Below are positions 1-6,457 of a stretch of 6,457 bases of DNA, piece after piece. Under the pieces are notes generated by a model, which was not told where the DNA came from, did no database searches, and worked only from the letters and a program-made list of their open reading frames with translations. The stretch covers positions 1 to 6,457 of the forward strand of contig CAYLVM010000130.1 of assembly GCA_964387145.1 (NCBI GenBank), given 5' to 3'. This DNA is from JAMBLL01 sp964387145 (GTDB lineage: Bacteria; Actinomycetota; Acidimicrobiia; Spongiisociales; UBA5794). Every line of letters begins with the position of its first letter. The stretch's first letter is position 1. The translations under genes and the position numbers were made by a program.

Positions 1-99
1 CCCCTGAAGGGGGGACGGGAGAACCGGGAGACGGGTACGACCTCGTGGATCGAGGGTGAACGGAGAAGAGCCGCTTCCTACCTCGTGTCTGCCTCGTAC
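1..99. other. Tail downstream of the coiled-coil gene with G-rich repeated words
   Basis: No gene is supported here. On the plus strand bases 11-35 are made of loosely repeated GGGAGAC-like words (GGGGAC, GGGAGAAC, CGGGAGAC, GGG). CCTCGTG occurs at 41-47 and 81-87, and a CCTCGTA at 92-98. GTACGA (35-40) and its complement (94-99) form a widely spaced inverted hexamer, too weak to call a terminator. The window edge cuts off further reading. Confidence 0.4.
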
Positions 100-1484
100 C
101 TATCGGTTGTCGGCGGTCATCTGCCGACGGAGGTTGGCGATAGTGTCCGAACTCGATCCCGGCTCGATACCGATACGAGGCAGCTTCGCTGAGTGGCGAG
201 AGTACCTGCTCTCAACCGGGTCGTCGGTCGGCTCGTCATCGTCCTTCTCTTGGTCCGTCGATGCCGGTGCGGGCACGGCGGGCGAGTAGTCGAGTATCGG
301 TTTGCGATCAACTCCGACCTGATCGGCATCGGATGAGGGAGAACTTCCGGTGGCGCCAAACCCGTCACCGGTGACCGAGTCGCGGACTGCCCGCGCTTCC
401 TCGAGAGCACGCATGGCATCGAGGCGAATAGCGTCGAGTGAATCGGGTTCGTCGTCGTCCCCGGAACCTGCCGCCGCAACGAGGCGGTCACTCAAGGACA
501 TGCCACCGAAGTCTGTGGGAACGTACTCTGGCTCGGATGGTGTCGGGGCGACCCCGTTGTCGGGGGCCAGAGGCTGTTGGTTGGCCCCAGCCTCTGTGAC
601 CAGCCGGTCGGCCTCTGCCGTGGCTTCGGCGAGGGCAACCTCCGCCTTGAGATTCATCTCATCAATGACCGCTTCACGCTCGGCGAGGTTCCGACTTCGC
701 TGTTCGAGTTCCTGCTCACGATCGTCGAGTTCTGCCCTCAATCGGTCGATCTCGTCCTGCAGAACACTCTCTTGTGCGATCTCTGCTTGGGACTTCGACT
801 CCTGGACTTCTTCCATCTCTTCAACAACTGCCTCGCGGTGCTCGATCTCAGCGAGCTTCTCGGCGATCTCCTGCTCGCGACGCTCCAGGTCGGAGACCTG
901 TTCGGCGTCCGCATCCACCTGGTGACCGTGCGCCGATTCGAGTTCCCGCTTCTGTTCGGCGAGGAGCTCCTCTGCAAGAACGAGTTGCCTGCGGTCTTCG
1001 TCGATCTTCCTCCGACCGTCCTGCCACTCTGCTTCGGCCTCCTCCTTGGCTTCAGCGTGGCGTGCCGTCATGTCGTCGAGTTCACTCTGAGCATCCTCCA
1101 AGCGCTCAACAGCATCGGAGTGCTCGGAGGCCATGGCCTCGAGTGCTGCGATCTCTTCGAGAACGTTCGCCTCGCGGCCCTCGATCTCTTGGAGACGTTG
1201 GGTGACGAGGTGCTCGCGCTCGATGATCTCTTCACGCTCCTGGTCGACTTCCGCGACACGGCGCTCGAGCTCTCCGCTCGTCGCCCCCATGGACTCGAGT
1301 TCGGTGAAGCGGGTATCGAGCTCGGCTTCCCTTGCCGCGTGTTGCGCGGCGAGCATGGATGTTTCCTCGGCCCTCGCGGCGGCCTCGGCAGCGAGCCCTT
1401 CTCTCTCAGCTTCGAGTGCATCTCGTTCGTTCTCGATAGCCTGCTGCTTGGACACGATCTCCTCGACCTGCTGGTCGAGCGCTG
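100..1484 (-). CDS. Giant DivIVA-domain coiled-coil protein, 3' part (460 codons after the gap, with stop)
   Basis: This open frame leaves the gap with no start of its own and ends at a TAG (102-100). It is most likely the C-terminal part of the protein that starts at 4507. The frame matches if the missing DNA is a multiple of three. Residues 18-40 after the gap (ERDALEAEREGLAAEA region) are a degenerate copy of the EREALLVERERLSGEAE repeat on the other side. Residues 1 to about 299 are Glu/Arg-rich heptad coil without proline, glycine-poor, containing several ERE/EREA heptads. Residues 300-460 are different: rich in Pro, Asp, Ser and Gly and probably disordered, with one possible short helix at 348-369. 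A basic patch at 426-437 (RYSRHSAKLPRIG) lies before a terminal segment ending LRRQMTADNR. Inferred: the acidic tail and basic motif may be a partner-docking or membrane-proximal site. Having no cysteine and one Trp, this part matches the composition of the 5' part. Two separate genes are possible only if a stop and a start both lie in the gap. Confidence 0.85.
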
Positions 1485-1584
1485 NNNNNNNNNNNNNNNN
1501 NNNNNNNNNNNNNNNNNNNNNNNNNNNNNNNNNNNNNNNNNNNNNNNNNNNNNNNNNNNNNNNNNNNNNNNNNNNNNNNNNNNN
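1485..1584. other. Scaffold gap of exactly 100 Ns inside the coiled-coil gene
   Basis: The run is exactly 100 unknown bases, the conventional placeholder for a gap of unknown size, so its length should not be read as real. The coding frame before it (codon first bases at positions equal to 1 mod 3) and after it (0 mod 3) differ by one base if 100 is taken literally. They agree if the real gap is a multiple of three. The base next to the gap, 1585, starts a 51-bp sequence repeated exactly at 1921, so the assembly probably broke because of this internal repeat. Confidence 0.97.
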
Positions 1585-1635
1585 CCTCAGCCTCACCGGA
1601 CAACCGCTCACGCTCCACAAGCAACGCCTCACGCT
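1585..1635. repeat. 51-bp direct repeat, copy A (gap-side)
   Basis: This stretch is identical, base for base, to 1921-1971, at an offset of 336 bp (112 codons, or 16 heptads). On the coding strand it encodes REALLVERERLSGEAE. Copy A abuts the scaffold gap, so the identity may continue into missing sequence; the other boundary is real because base 1636 (C) differs from 1972 (G). The repeat is in frame and preserves coiled-coil phase. Confidence 0.95.
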
Positions 1636-4507
1636 CGGGACCCAGATCGCCGCGCTCCTCATCGAGCGCCGCCCTGGCCTCCACAAGTTCGGCCTCTCTC
1701 TCAGCAACCTCTCTCTCAGCAACCTCGATCTCGCCACGTGCCACCTCGATCGCCTCGAGCTCAGTAGCGAACTGCCCACGCAGCTCGTCGAACGTCGAAC
1801 GCTCTTCCTCGAGATCCGCTCTGGCCTTCTCCGTAGCCTCAGCCTCGCCCGCAAGCCTCTCCTCGAGCTCACCAACCTCGACACGACGCTCCTCGAGCTC
1901 CAACCGAGCGAACTCCACAGCCTCAGCCTCACCGGACAACCGCTCACGCTCCACAAGCAACGCCTCACGCTGCTCCGTCAGGCTCTGACGTTCCGGTTCG
2001 AGCTGTGCACGCTGCTCGTCGAGGGTCGCCTCCATCTCTGCGAGTTCCGCGGCACTCTCTTCGATCTCGCGTCTCGACACATCGAGTCGCTCCTGGTCTT
2101 GATCGATGTCCTCCTGGCAGCTCTGCACCTCAGCCATCGCTGCTTGGACTGCTGCGGCCTCTGCAGCGATCTGCTCACGATCCTCAGCGAGCTTCTGGCG
2201 CTCCACCGTGGCTGCAGCAGCCTCTCCCTCGGCTTTGGCTCGGATTCCCACTGCCTCCTGCTGGGCTTGCTCAACGAGTACGAACGCTTTCTGCTCCGCA
2301 TCGCTCAGCTCCTCTGCCTTCTCCTTGGCAGCGTCGAGGATCTCTCTTGCTTGATCCTGGATCGCCAATGACTCCATGCGGATCAGCTCCGCCTCATCTC
2401 TCGCCGATTGGAGGACGAGGTTTGCTTGGTCCTCGGTCGCCCGCGCTGCGGCAGATCGAAGTTCGGCTTCCTCAGTCTCGGCGGCGATGATGTCGCGCAG
2501 CTCGGCTGCCTCTCGCTCGGCGACCTCGAGGATCTCGTTGGCCCTCGATTCGGTCGCCTCTGCTGCCTCAATCTGTTCACGGGCGGCAACCGTCTGTTCA
2601 CGCATGCGAGCCACGTCGGCTTGAGCCGCGGCACGGATCTCTGCGGTCTCGGACCGTATGGCGTCGAGCTCGGCTCTGGCTTCTTCCTTGTTCTCTTCAA
2701 GCTCAACCTTGAGAGATGCTCGCCGTTGCACGGCTTCTGCCTCGAGATCCGTCAGAGCCTGAGCGATCTCGGCATCGGCCCGTGCCTGTGCCGTCCTTGC
2801 CGTCTCGAGTTGCTCCGCCGCTTCGTCGTGCATGGAGACGGCCGCGTTGGTGAGTTCTTCGGCCGACAGTGTCGCATCGCGAAGCTTCTGCTCGGCCTCT
2901 GCCATCTTGGAGGCAGCGTCCTCCCGCTCTCCGTCGGCCTCGGCGATCGCCAGTTCAGCAACCCGCAGCCGTTCCTCAGAGAGTTCGAGGGCCTCGACGG
3001 CATCAAGATGGATCTGCTGGACGACTTCTGTGGCCTCGGCGATCGCAGCCTTCTTGTCTGCCTTTGCACGTGCGATCGCCTTCTTGGCTGCAATGACCTT
3101 GAGTTGCAGCTCGGCCATTGCTCGATCGGACTGCTCCCGTGCATCTTCGAGGATCCGCTCTGCTGCGTCGGTGAGGTCCCTGGCCGTCTCGCTTGCGCCC
3201 GTCACCATCTCTCGTGCAGCGGTCTCAGCCTCACTACGAACACGCTGTGCCTCGGCCAGAAGGATCTCGGAGGCATGCTCCGACTCCCGCTTCATCACTG
3301 CGACCATCTCATGCGCTTCGACGAGTGCCCGATCTGCGTCGTCCCTCTTGCCCTGCGCCTCGTCCCGGAACTCCTGGGCCTCTTCACGCAGTGCGTTGGC
3401 ACCATCCTGAGCGGTCTTGAGTTTCTCGGAAGCCTGCTGCTCTGTCGCTACGGCCATCGCCTTGAGGTTCTCGATCTCTGCTTCCTTGAGCATGATCTCG
3501 GCGGTGCGAGCCTGGGCAGCCGTCTCTGCTTCGTCGAGTAACTGCAGGGCTTCAGACTTGATCTTGGCGGCTTCGTCTCTGGCTGCTGCACGTACCGTCT
3601 CTGCCTCGTTGAGCAGGCGGTCGACTTCCGCTTGAGCTTCGGAGCGGATCCCGTCCATCTGCGATTGTGCTTCCGATACGATTCCGGCGACGCGCTTCTC
3701 TGCACGCGTATCTGCGTCTGTGAGAGATCTGTCGGCTGCCTCCTCCGCCATGATCAGCATCTCTTGCACGCGTTCCTCGGCCTCTGCAATGACCTCAGCG
3801 GCCTTGACATGGGCCTCTTCGATCTCTAGCTTCGCCGCCGCGATGTCAGATTCTGCCCTTTCCCTGATGGCGTCTGCAGCAGCTTCCGCGTCACTGATGA
3901 TCTCCATCGAGCGCTCTTCGACCTGGCGCATCGTTCCGATGGGGTCGATCTCCACACCGGCGTCTCCGTCGACGATCTGTGTCTCTGCGATCAACGCCTC
4001 GATCTCATCTCTGACCCTGTCCCGCTCGAGTGACAGCTCCTTGACCCGATGCTCGGCCTGGGCGACCGTCTCGCGCATCGCTGCTGCCTCGCGCTGTGCC
4101 TGTTCGAGGATCTCTGCAGCCTGGCGCTTGGCCTCCTCGATGTCTTCGGGTAGGTCCTCGACCGATACTCCGACACCGGCGAGCACCTCATCAGCTCGCC
4201 GTTGAGCATCCGACTCGATCTCACGTGCCTGCTTGCGGGCTCGATCGAGAATGCGATCCTTCGCATCGAGGACCGCTGCGATGGCACCGTCGACCGACTG
4301 TCCCTGCTCGTCCTTGATCTTCTGCGACTCGTACTCGGCTTGCTGGAGCCGAAGTTTCGCATCGGAGGCCCACTCCTCGAGCTCACGGAAGTTGTTCTCG
4401 AGCTCAACGAGGAAGGCACGAACTTCTCGCTTGTCGTAACCCTTGAGCGACGTGGAGAACTTGTGTTCTTCGATCGTGCTCGAGGGGTCGGGGTTCTTCG
4501 TCGTCAC
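1585..4507 (-). CDS. Giant DivIVA-domain coiled-coil protein, 5' part (974 codons up to the scaffold gap)
   Basis: Seen: translation begins at a GTG (4507-4505). It is the only start codon between an in-frame TAA (4561-4559) and the first domain, with a weak GGACGG ribosome site just upstream. Residues 17-41 carry the DivIVA signature: F-S-T-S-L-K-G-Y-D-K-R-E-V-R-A-F-L. Proline-containing breaks at 111-122 and 179-191 separate this head from a rod. Residues 190-837 have no proline and are rich in Ala, Glu and Arg. Glu-Ala pairs at 279, 290, 301 and 312 are spaced by 11, then at 319 and 326 by 7. Residues 856-974 are 28-residue heptad repeats that run into the gap. There is one cysteine (797), no membrane segment and no signal peptide. 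Known: DivIVA/Wag31 proteins bind curved membrane at poles and septa of Gram-positive bacteria and recruit growth machinery. Inferred: a cytoplasmic polar or cytoskeletal scaffold. The length far exceeds ordinary DivIVA (about 150-400 residues) and is nearer Streptomyces Scy (about 1,300). Homology to Scy or FilP is not shown; the resemblance is in architecture and composition. Confidence 0.88.
1694..1723. repeat. 15-bp perfect tandem duplication
   Basis: CTCTCTCTCAGCAAC occurs twice head to tail (1694-1708 and 1709-1723). On the coding strand it gives the doubled pentapeptide in VAEREVAERE (residues 929-938). The duplication is in frame, but five residues is not a heptad, so it must either be compensated nearby or introduce a local skip in the coiled coil. 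It looks like a recent slippage event inside the 28-codon repeat region. Confidence 0.85.
1921..1971. repeat. 51-bp direct repeat, copy B
   Basis: This copy is identical to 1585-1635 and encodes the same REALLVERERLSGEAE segment (residues 847-862 of the long protein). A related, diverged version starts 84 bp away at 1837, sharing CCTCAGCCTC and then most bases over about 25 positions. That places the repeat within a larger 84-bp (28-codon) series. Confidence 0.95.
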
Positions 4508-4652
4508 AGGCCGTCCGTTTCTGTTCTCAGATAGGTTTCGGTCTGTGGTGTCGCTGGCTTAACGGTTTGTGTCTAGTCAGCAAAGAAATGGCGCGCTCGA
4601 CCCATGCAGAGCCGCTGGAGCGCAGTTATGAGGCAGCTACGACGATCGTGAG
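4508..4652 (-). other. Intergenic region between the mutase and the DivIVA-domain gene
   Basis: This 145-bp stretch lies between the mutase stop and the GTG of the coiled-coil gene, both on the minus strand. It is locally more AT-rich around 4558-4592 than the coding flanks, as expected for a promoter. A TTGCTG-like hexamer lies there on the minus strand, but I see no convincing -10 partner at proper spacing, so I do not call a promoter. No strong hairpin with a T-run is visible, so readthrough from the mutase cannot be excluded. The only ribosome-site candidate is GGACGG, three bases before the GTG. Confidence 0.5.
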
Positions 4653-6362
4653 CTACCCCATGGACGCGACGAGTAACGCTTCGAGGGCATGTCCGACATC
4701 GGCAGCTCGGCGGTTGAGCACCTGCTCGGCGCCAATCCAATCTCCGGACTCCGGGAACGGGCCCGACAGATCGACGTAGATCTTGAGTTTCGGCTCCGTT
4801 CCCGACGGTCTGGCCAGGACCCGCCCTTCCTCACCGAGATCGAACTCGATCAGGTTGGTGGCACCGAGGTAACGCGGCCGGCTTTCGGCTCCGACGGAGA
4901 AGTCGGTGGTCGCCACGATCGATGCACCGGCGAGAGACGTCGGCGGTGAGGACCGGAGGGCATCCATGGCGGTGGAGATCTCGATACTTCCCTGCGAGCC
5001 TTCCCTGCGGATGCTTACCTGGGTCGATGTCCAGATGCCGTAGACGCGGTAGAGATCAGCGAGCCTGTCGAGGACCGTGGCTTGGTCGGCGGCGGCCGAA
5101 GCGGCGAGCACAGCGAAGGCTGCAGCGCCCGAGATGCCATCCTTGTCGCGGACAGTCGTCCCAACCGAGTATCCGAGAGCTTCCTCGAAGCCAAGGATCA
5201 TATCCCCACTGCCCGCATCGGCGAGATCGAGCGCAGCGGTACACACCCACTTGAACCCGGTGAGAGTCTGGGCCCATGTAGCTCCGTGGCGTCGGGCGAT
5301 GTGTCCAAGGAGCGGGGACGACACGATCGAGTTGATCACGGTCCCGTCGGAGGTGTACTCGAGTAGGAACTCGGCAAGGAGCACTCCTATCTGATTCCCC
5401 GTCAGCGGATGCCATACGCCGCCGGGGGTGGGAACAGACACCGCGAGCCTGTCGGTGTCCGGGTCGTTGGCGAAGACGATGTCGGCGTCGATCGCCTCCG
5501 CGAGCTCGTGGGCGAGATCGAGAGCGCCCGGCTCCTCCGGGTTCGGGAAGGCAACCGTTGGGAACGTACCGTCCGGCTCGAACTGCCTCGCGACGGGATG
5601 GACATTCGAGAACCCGAACCGTGCCAGGGTCTCGGTCACGAACCGGCCACCGACGCCATGCATGGCTGTGTAGACGATCCGGATACTGCGATCTCCCGTC
5701 ACCGGTGGAAGCGACGCCGCTACCTCGCGTAGATAATCCTCGAACATGTCTGGGCCGATGGGTTTCGCTGCGGGGTGGCGGAGAGGATCGGCTGCTCGAG
5801 GCACGGCGTTTGCCGGGCCGACGGATCCGATGGCTGCCGCGATCTCGATATCTGCCGGCGAGATGATCTGAGCACCGTTCGACGCGTAGACCTTGTAGCC
5901 GTTGTCTTTCGGCGGGTTGTGCGACGCGGTGATCACGATCGAGGCACACGCCCCCAAGGTCAGTCCCGAGTACGCGACCAGGGGAGTCGGTGTGGGCTCC
6001 TCGAAGTACCGAACGTCGAACCCTGCGGCCGTCAGGACACCGATGGTGTCTTCCATGAAGGATTGCGACGAAAGCCTGGCGTCCCTGCCGATGGCGATGA
6101 GGCGTTGGCCGGGGGAGGTCCGTTTGAGGAGATATGCTGCGAGTCCTGCCGTCGTACGGATCACCGTCGCCCGGTTCATCCGGTTGGACCCACCTTCGAC
6201 GACTCCCCGGATCCCGGCTGTTCCGAAGGTGAGCGTGCCCGCCATCCGTTCCGAGACCGCATCGAGATCCCCGGACTCGAGAAGGCTGGCGAGTTCCGCT
6301 CTGGTCGTCGGATCGGGGTCGCCTTCGATCCATTCCCTGGTGCGTATGGTGAGATCGGTCAT
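4653..6362 (-). CDS. Phospho-sugar mutase, PGM2/PgcA/PmmB type (alpha-D-phosphohexomutase family), 569 aa
   Basis: The enzyme moves phosphate between C6 (or C5) and C1 of a sugar through a phosphoserine and a bisphosphate intermediate. It is cytoplasmic and Mg-dependent. Seen, in order: N-terminal FGTAGIRG at 46-53; catalytic loop TASHNPPKDNGYK with the phospho-accepting Ser147; metal loop NDPDTDRLAV with Asp300, Asp302 and Asp304; TLTGFKWV at 366-373, typical of the PGM2 branch; sugar-specificity loop GFEEALGY at 391-398; phosphate-binding RPSGTEPKLKIY at 518-529. All four mutase domains are complete, and 569 residues fits the subfamily (about 530-600). Known: members act as phosphoglucomutase (Bacillus PgcA), phosphopentomutase (human PGM2), or are annotated phosphomannomutase (mycobacterial PmmB). 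Substrate cannot be set from sequence. Start: ATG at 6362 is preferred; an in-frame extension to 6440 would consist of tandem repeat. No Shine-Dalgarno is seen before 6362 (pyrimidine-rich), so the transcript may be leaderless or weakly initiated. The stop is TAG at 4655-4653. Confidence 0.95.
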   Translation of the reverse strand: MTDLTIRTREWIEGDPDPTTRAELASLLESGDLDAVSERMAGTLTFGTAGIRGVVEGGSNRMNRATVIRTTAGLAAYLLKRTSPGQRLIAIGRDARLSSQSFMEDTIGVLTAAGFDVRYFEEPTPTPLVAYSGLTLGACASIVITASHNPPKDNGYKVYASNGAQIISPADIEIAAAIGSVGPANAVPRAADPLRHPAAKPIGPDMFEDYLREVAASLPPVTGDRSIRIVYTAMHGVGGRFVTETLARFGFSNVHPVARQFEPDGTFPTVAFPNPEEPGALDLAHELAEAIDADIVFANDPDTDRLAVSVPTPGGVWHPLTGNQIGVLLAEFLLEYTSDGTVINSIVSSPLLGHIARRHGATWAQTLTGFKWVCTAALDLADAGSGDMILGFEEALGYSVGTTVRDKDGISGAAAFAVLAASAAADQATVLDRLADLYRVYGIWTSTQVSIRREGSQGSIEISTAMDALRSSPPTSLAGASIVATTDFSVGAESRPRYLGATNLIEFDLGEEGRVLARPSGTEPKLKIYVDLSGPFPESGDWIGAEQVLNRRAADVGHALEALLVASMG

Positions 6363-6403
6363 GAGAGGGAGGGTAGACGGGAGAACGGTGACAGCTACCG
6401 GTG
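6363..6403 (-). other. Short leader between the heptamer array and the mutase start
   Basis: These 41 bp are all that separates the mutase ATG from the repeat array. Read on the minus strand, the last 15 bases before the ATG are pyrimidine-rich (CTACCCTCCCTCTC) with no purine-rich ribosome site. No clear -10 or -35 is visible. The promoter must be in this leader, within the array, or beyond the window. The word GACGGGAGAAC (6376-6386, plus strand) also occurs at 14-24 in the other intergenic tail. Confidence 0.4.
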
Positions 6404-6457
6404 ATCGGCCATCGGCCATCGGCCATCGGCCATCGGCCATCGGCCATCGGCCATCGG
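6404..6457. repeat. 7-bp tandem repeat (ATCGGCC)n, about 7.7 copies, running off the window
   Basis: From 6404 to the last base the sequence is uninterrupted ATCGGCC units (GGCCGAT on the other strand) with no mismatch. It begins 42 bp upstream of the mutase ATG. Because seven is not a multiple of three, all three minus-strand frames read the same cyclic heptapeptide, MADGRWP, with no stop, and the plus strand is also open in every frame. Predicted N-terminal extensions made of this peptide are therefore artefacts. The array reaches the end of the sequence, so its true copy number is unknown. Confidence 0.95.

Larger units (their letters stand above)
1585..1942 (-). repeat. 28-codon (84-bp) tandem coiled-coil repeat region
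   Basis: Units begin at bases 1942, 1858, 1774, 1690 and 1606, which are residues 856, 884, 912, 940 and 968. Their starts read RLSGEAEA, RLAGEAEA, QFATELEA, ELVEARAA and RLSGEAE. The first, second and fifth are clearly related; the third is weaker; the fourth fits mainly by spacing. The 28-residue step equals four heptads, so copies can be added or lost without breaking the coiled coil. The fifth unit nearly restores the first, giving the 336-bp higher-order repeat. The series probably continues through the gap. Confidence 0.75.

Noticed and set aside
1..12. CCCCTGAAGGGG as a transcription terminator of the coiled-coil gene
   Set aside because: The stem is only four base pairs, sits at the window edge about 90 bp after the stop, and no T-run can be seen.
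1462..1479. Hairpin CTCGACC-TGCT-GGTCGAG as a terminator or regulatory element
   Set aside because: It lies inside coding sequence, follows from the codons of LDQQVE, and has no T-run. At most it may have added to the difficulty of assembling the adjacent gap.
1406..1584. Reading the long frame straight through the Ns to a stop at 1406
   Set aside because: It treats 100 Ns as a real length. Beyond the gap that frame reads Arg/Gly-rich sequence unlike the rod, while the neighbouring frame continues perfect coiled coil.
1585..1971. Direct repeats as a CRISPR array or insertion-sequence ends
   Set aside because: The copies are in frame in a coding region, spaced by whole heptads, with coding sequence between them; there are no uniform spacers, no inverted ends and no transposase.
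577..3541. Long plus-strand open frames (577-1767, 1133-2371, 2408-3541) opposite the coiled-coil gene
   Set aside because: Two of them run through the N gap; their translations are Ser/Arg/Leu-rich low-complexity sequence without domains. They exist because the sense gene avoids the codons whose complements are stops. The minus frame has a recognisable domain and coherent heptads.
4567..4779. Small plus-strand frame across the intergenic region
   Set aside because: It overlaps the end of the mutase gene antisense, has no ribosome site I can see, and the composition is unremarkable.
6363..6440. N-terminal extension of the mutase to an ATG at 6440 (595 aa)
   Set aside because: The extra residues are mostly translation of the 7-bp tandem array (MADGRWP cycles), which is open in every frame. 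Family members begin near the 6362 start.
5056..6447. 463-codon minus-strand frame overlapping the mutase
   Set aside because: It is a shadow frame of the mutase, rich in Arg and Pro, with no motif, and it starts in the tandem array that opens every frame.

Overview
The window is GC-rich DNA holding two genes, both on the minus strand. In transcription order they are a phospho-sugar mutase (6362 to 4653) and a very long coiled-coil protein with an N-terminal DivIVA domain (4507 to 100). The second gene is interrupted by exactly 100 Ns (1485-1584), a scaffold gap. The DivIVA head, the GTG start, the GC-rich codon use and the Ala/Glu/Arg-rich coiled coil point to Actinomycetota. A deep branch such as Acidimicrobiia is possible, but no marker gene here settles it.

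Layout by + coordinate: 1-99 is a short tail downstream of the coiled-coil gene with G-rich repeated words; 100-1484 is the 3' part of the coiled-coil gene; 1485-1584 is the gap; 1585-4507 is its 5' part; 4508-4652 is the intergenic region between the genes; 4653-6362 is the mutase; 6363-6403 is a short leader; 6404-6457 is a 7-bp tandem repeat that runs off the window end.

The two coding blocks beside the gap are very probably one gene. They join in frame if the true gap length is a multiple of three, and both sides carry versions of the same coiled-coil repeat. Joined, the protein has at least about 1,434 residues plus whatever the gap hides. It has a DivIVA head, an Ala/Glu-rich rod with 11- and 7-residue spacing that contains no proline for about 648 residues, a heptad region built from 28-residue units with a 112-residue (336-bp) near-exact repeat beside the gap, more heptad coil, and an acidic disordered tail ending in a short basic motif. 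This design resembles a polar cytoskeletal scaffold, like the actinobacterial DivIVA/Wag31 and Scy/FilP proteins combined in one chain.

The mutase is a complete PGM2/PgcA/PmmB-type enzyme with every catalytic loop present. It probably makes sugar 1-phosphates for envelope precursors or interconverts pentose phosphates. A link between sugar-phosphate supply and a growth-pole scaffold is possible from the gene order but unproven. I found no RNA genes, CRISPR arrays, insertion sequences or phage genes.
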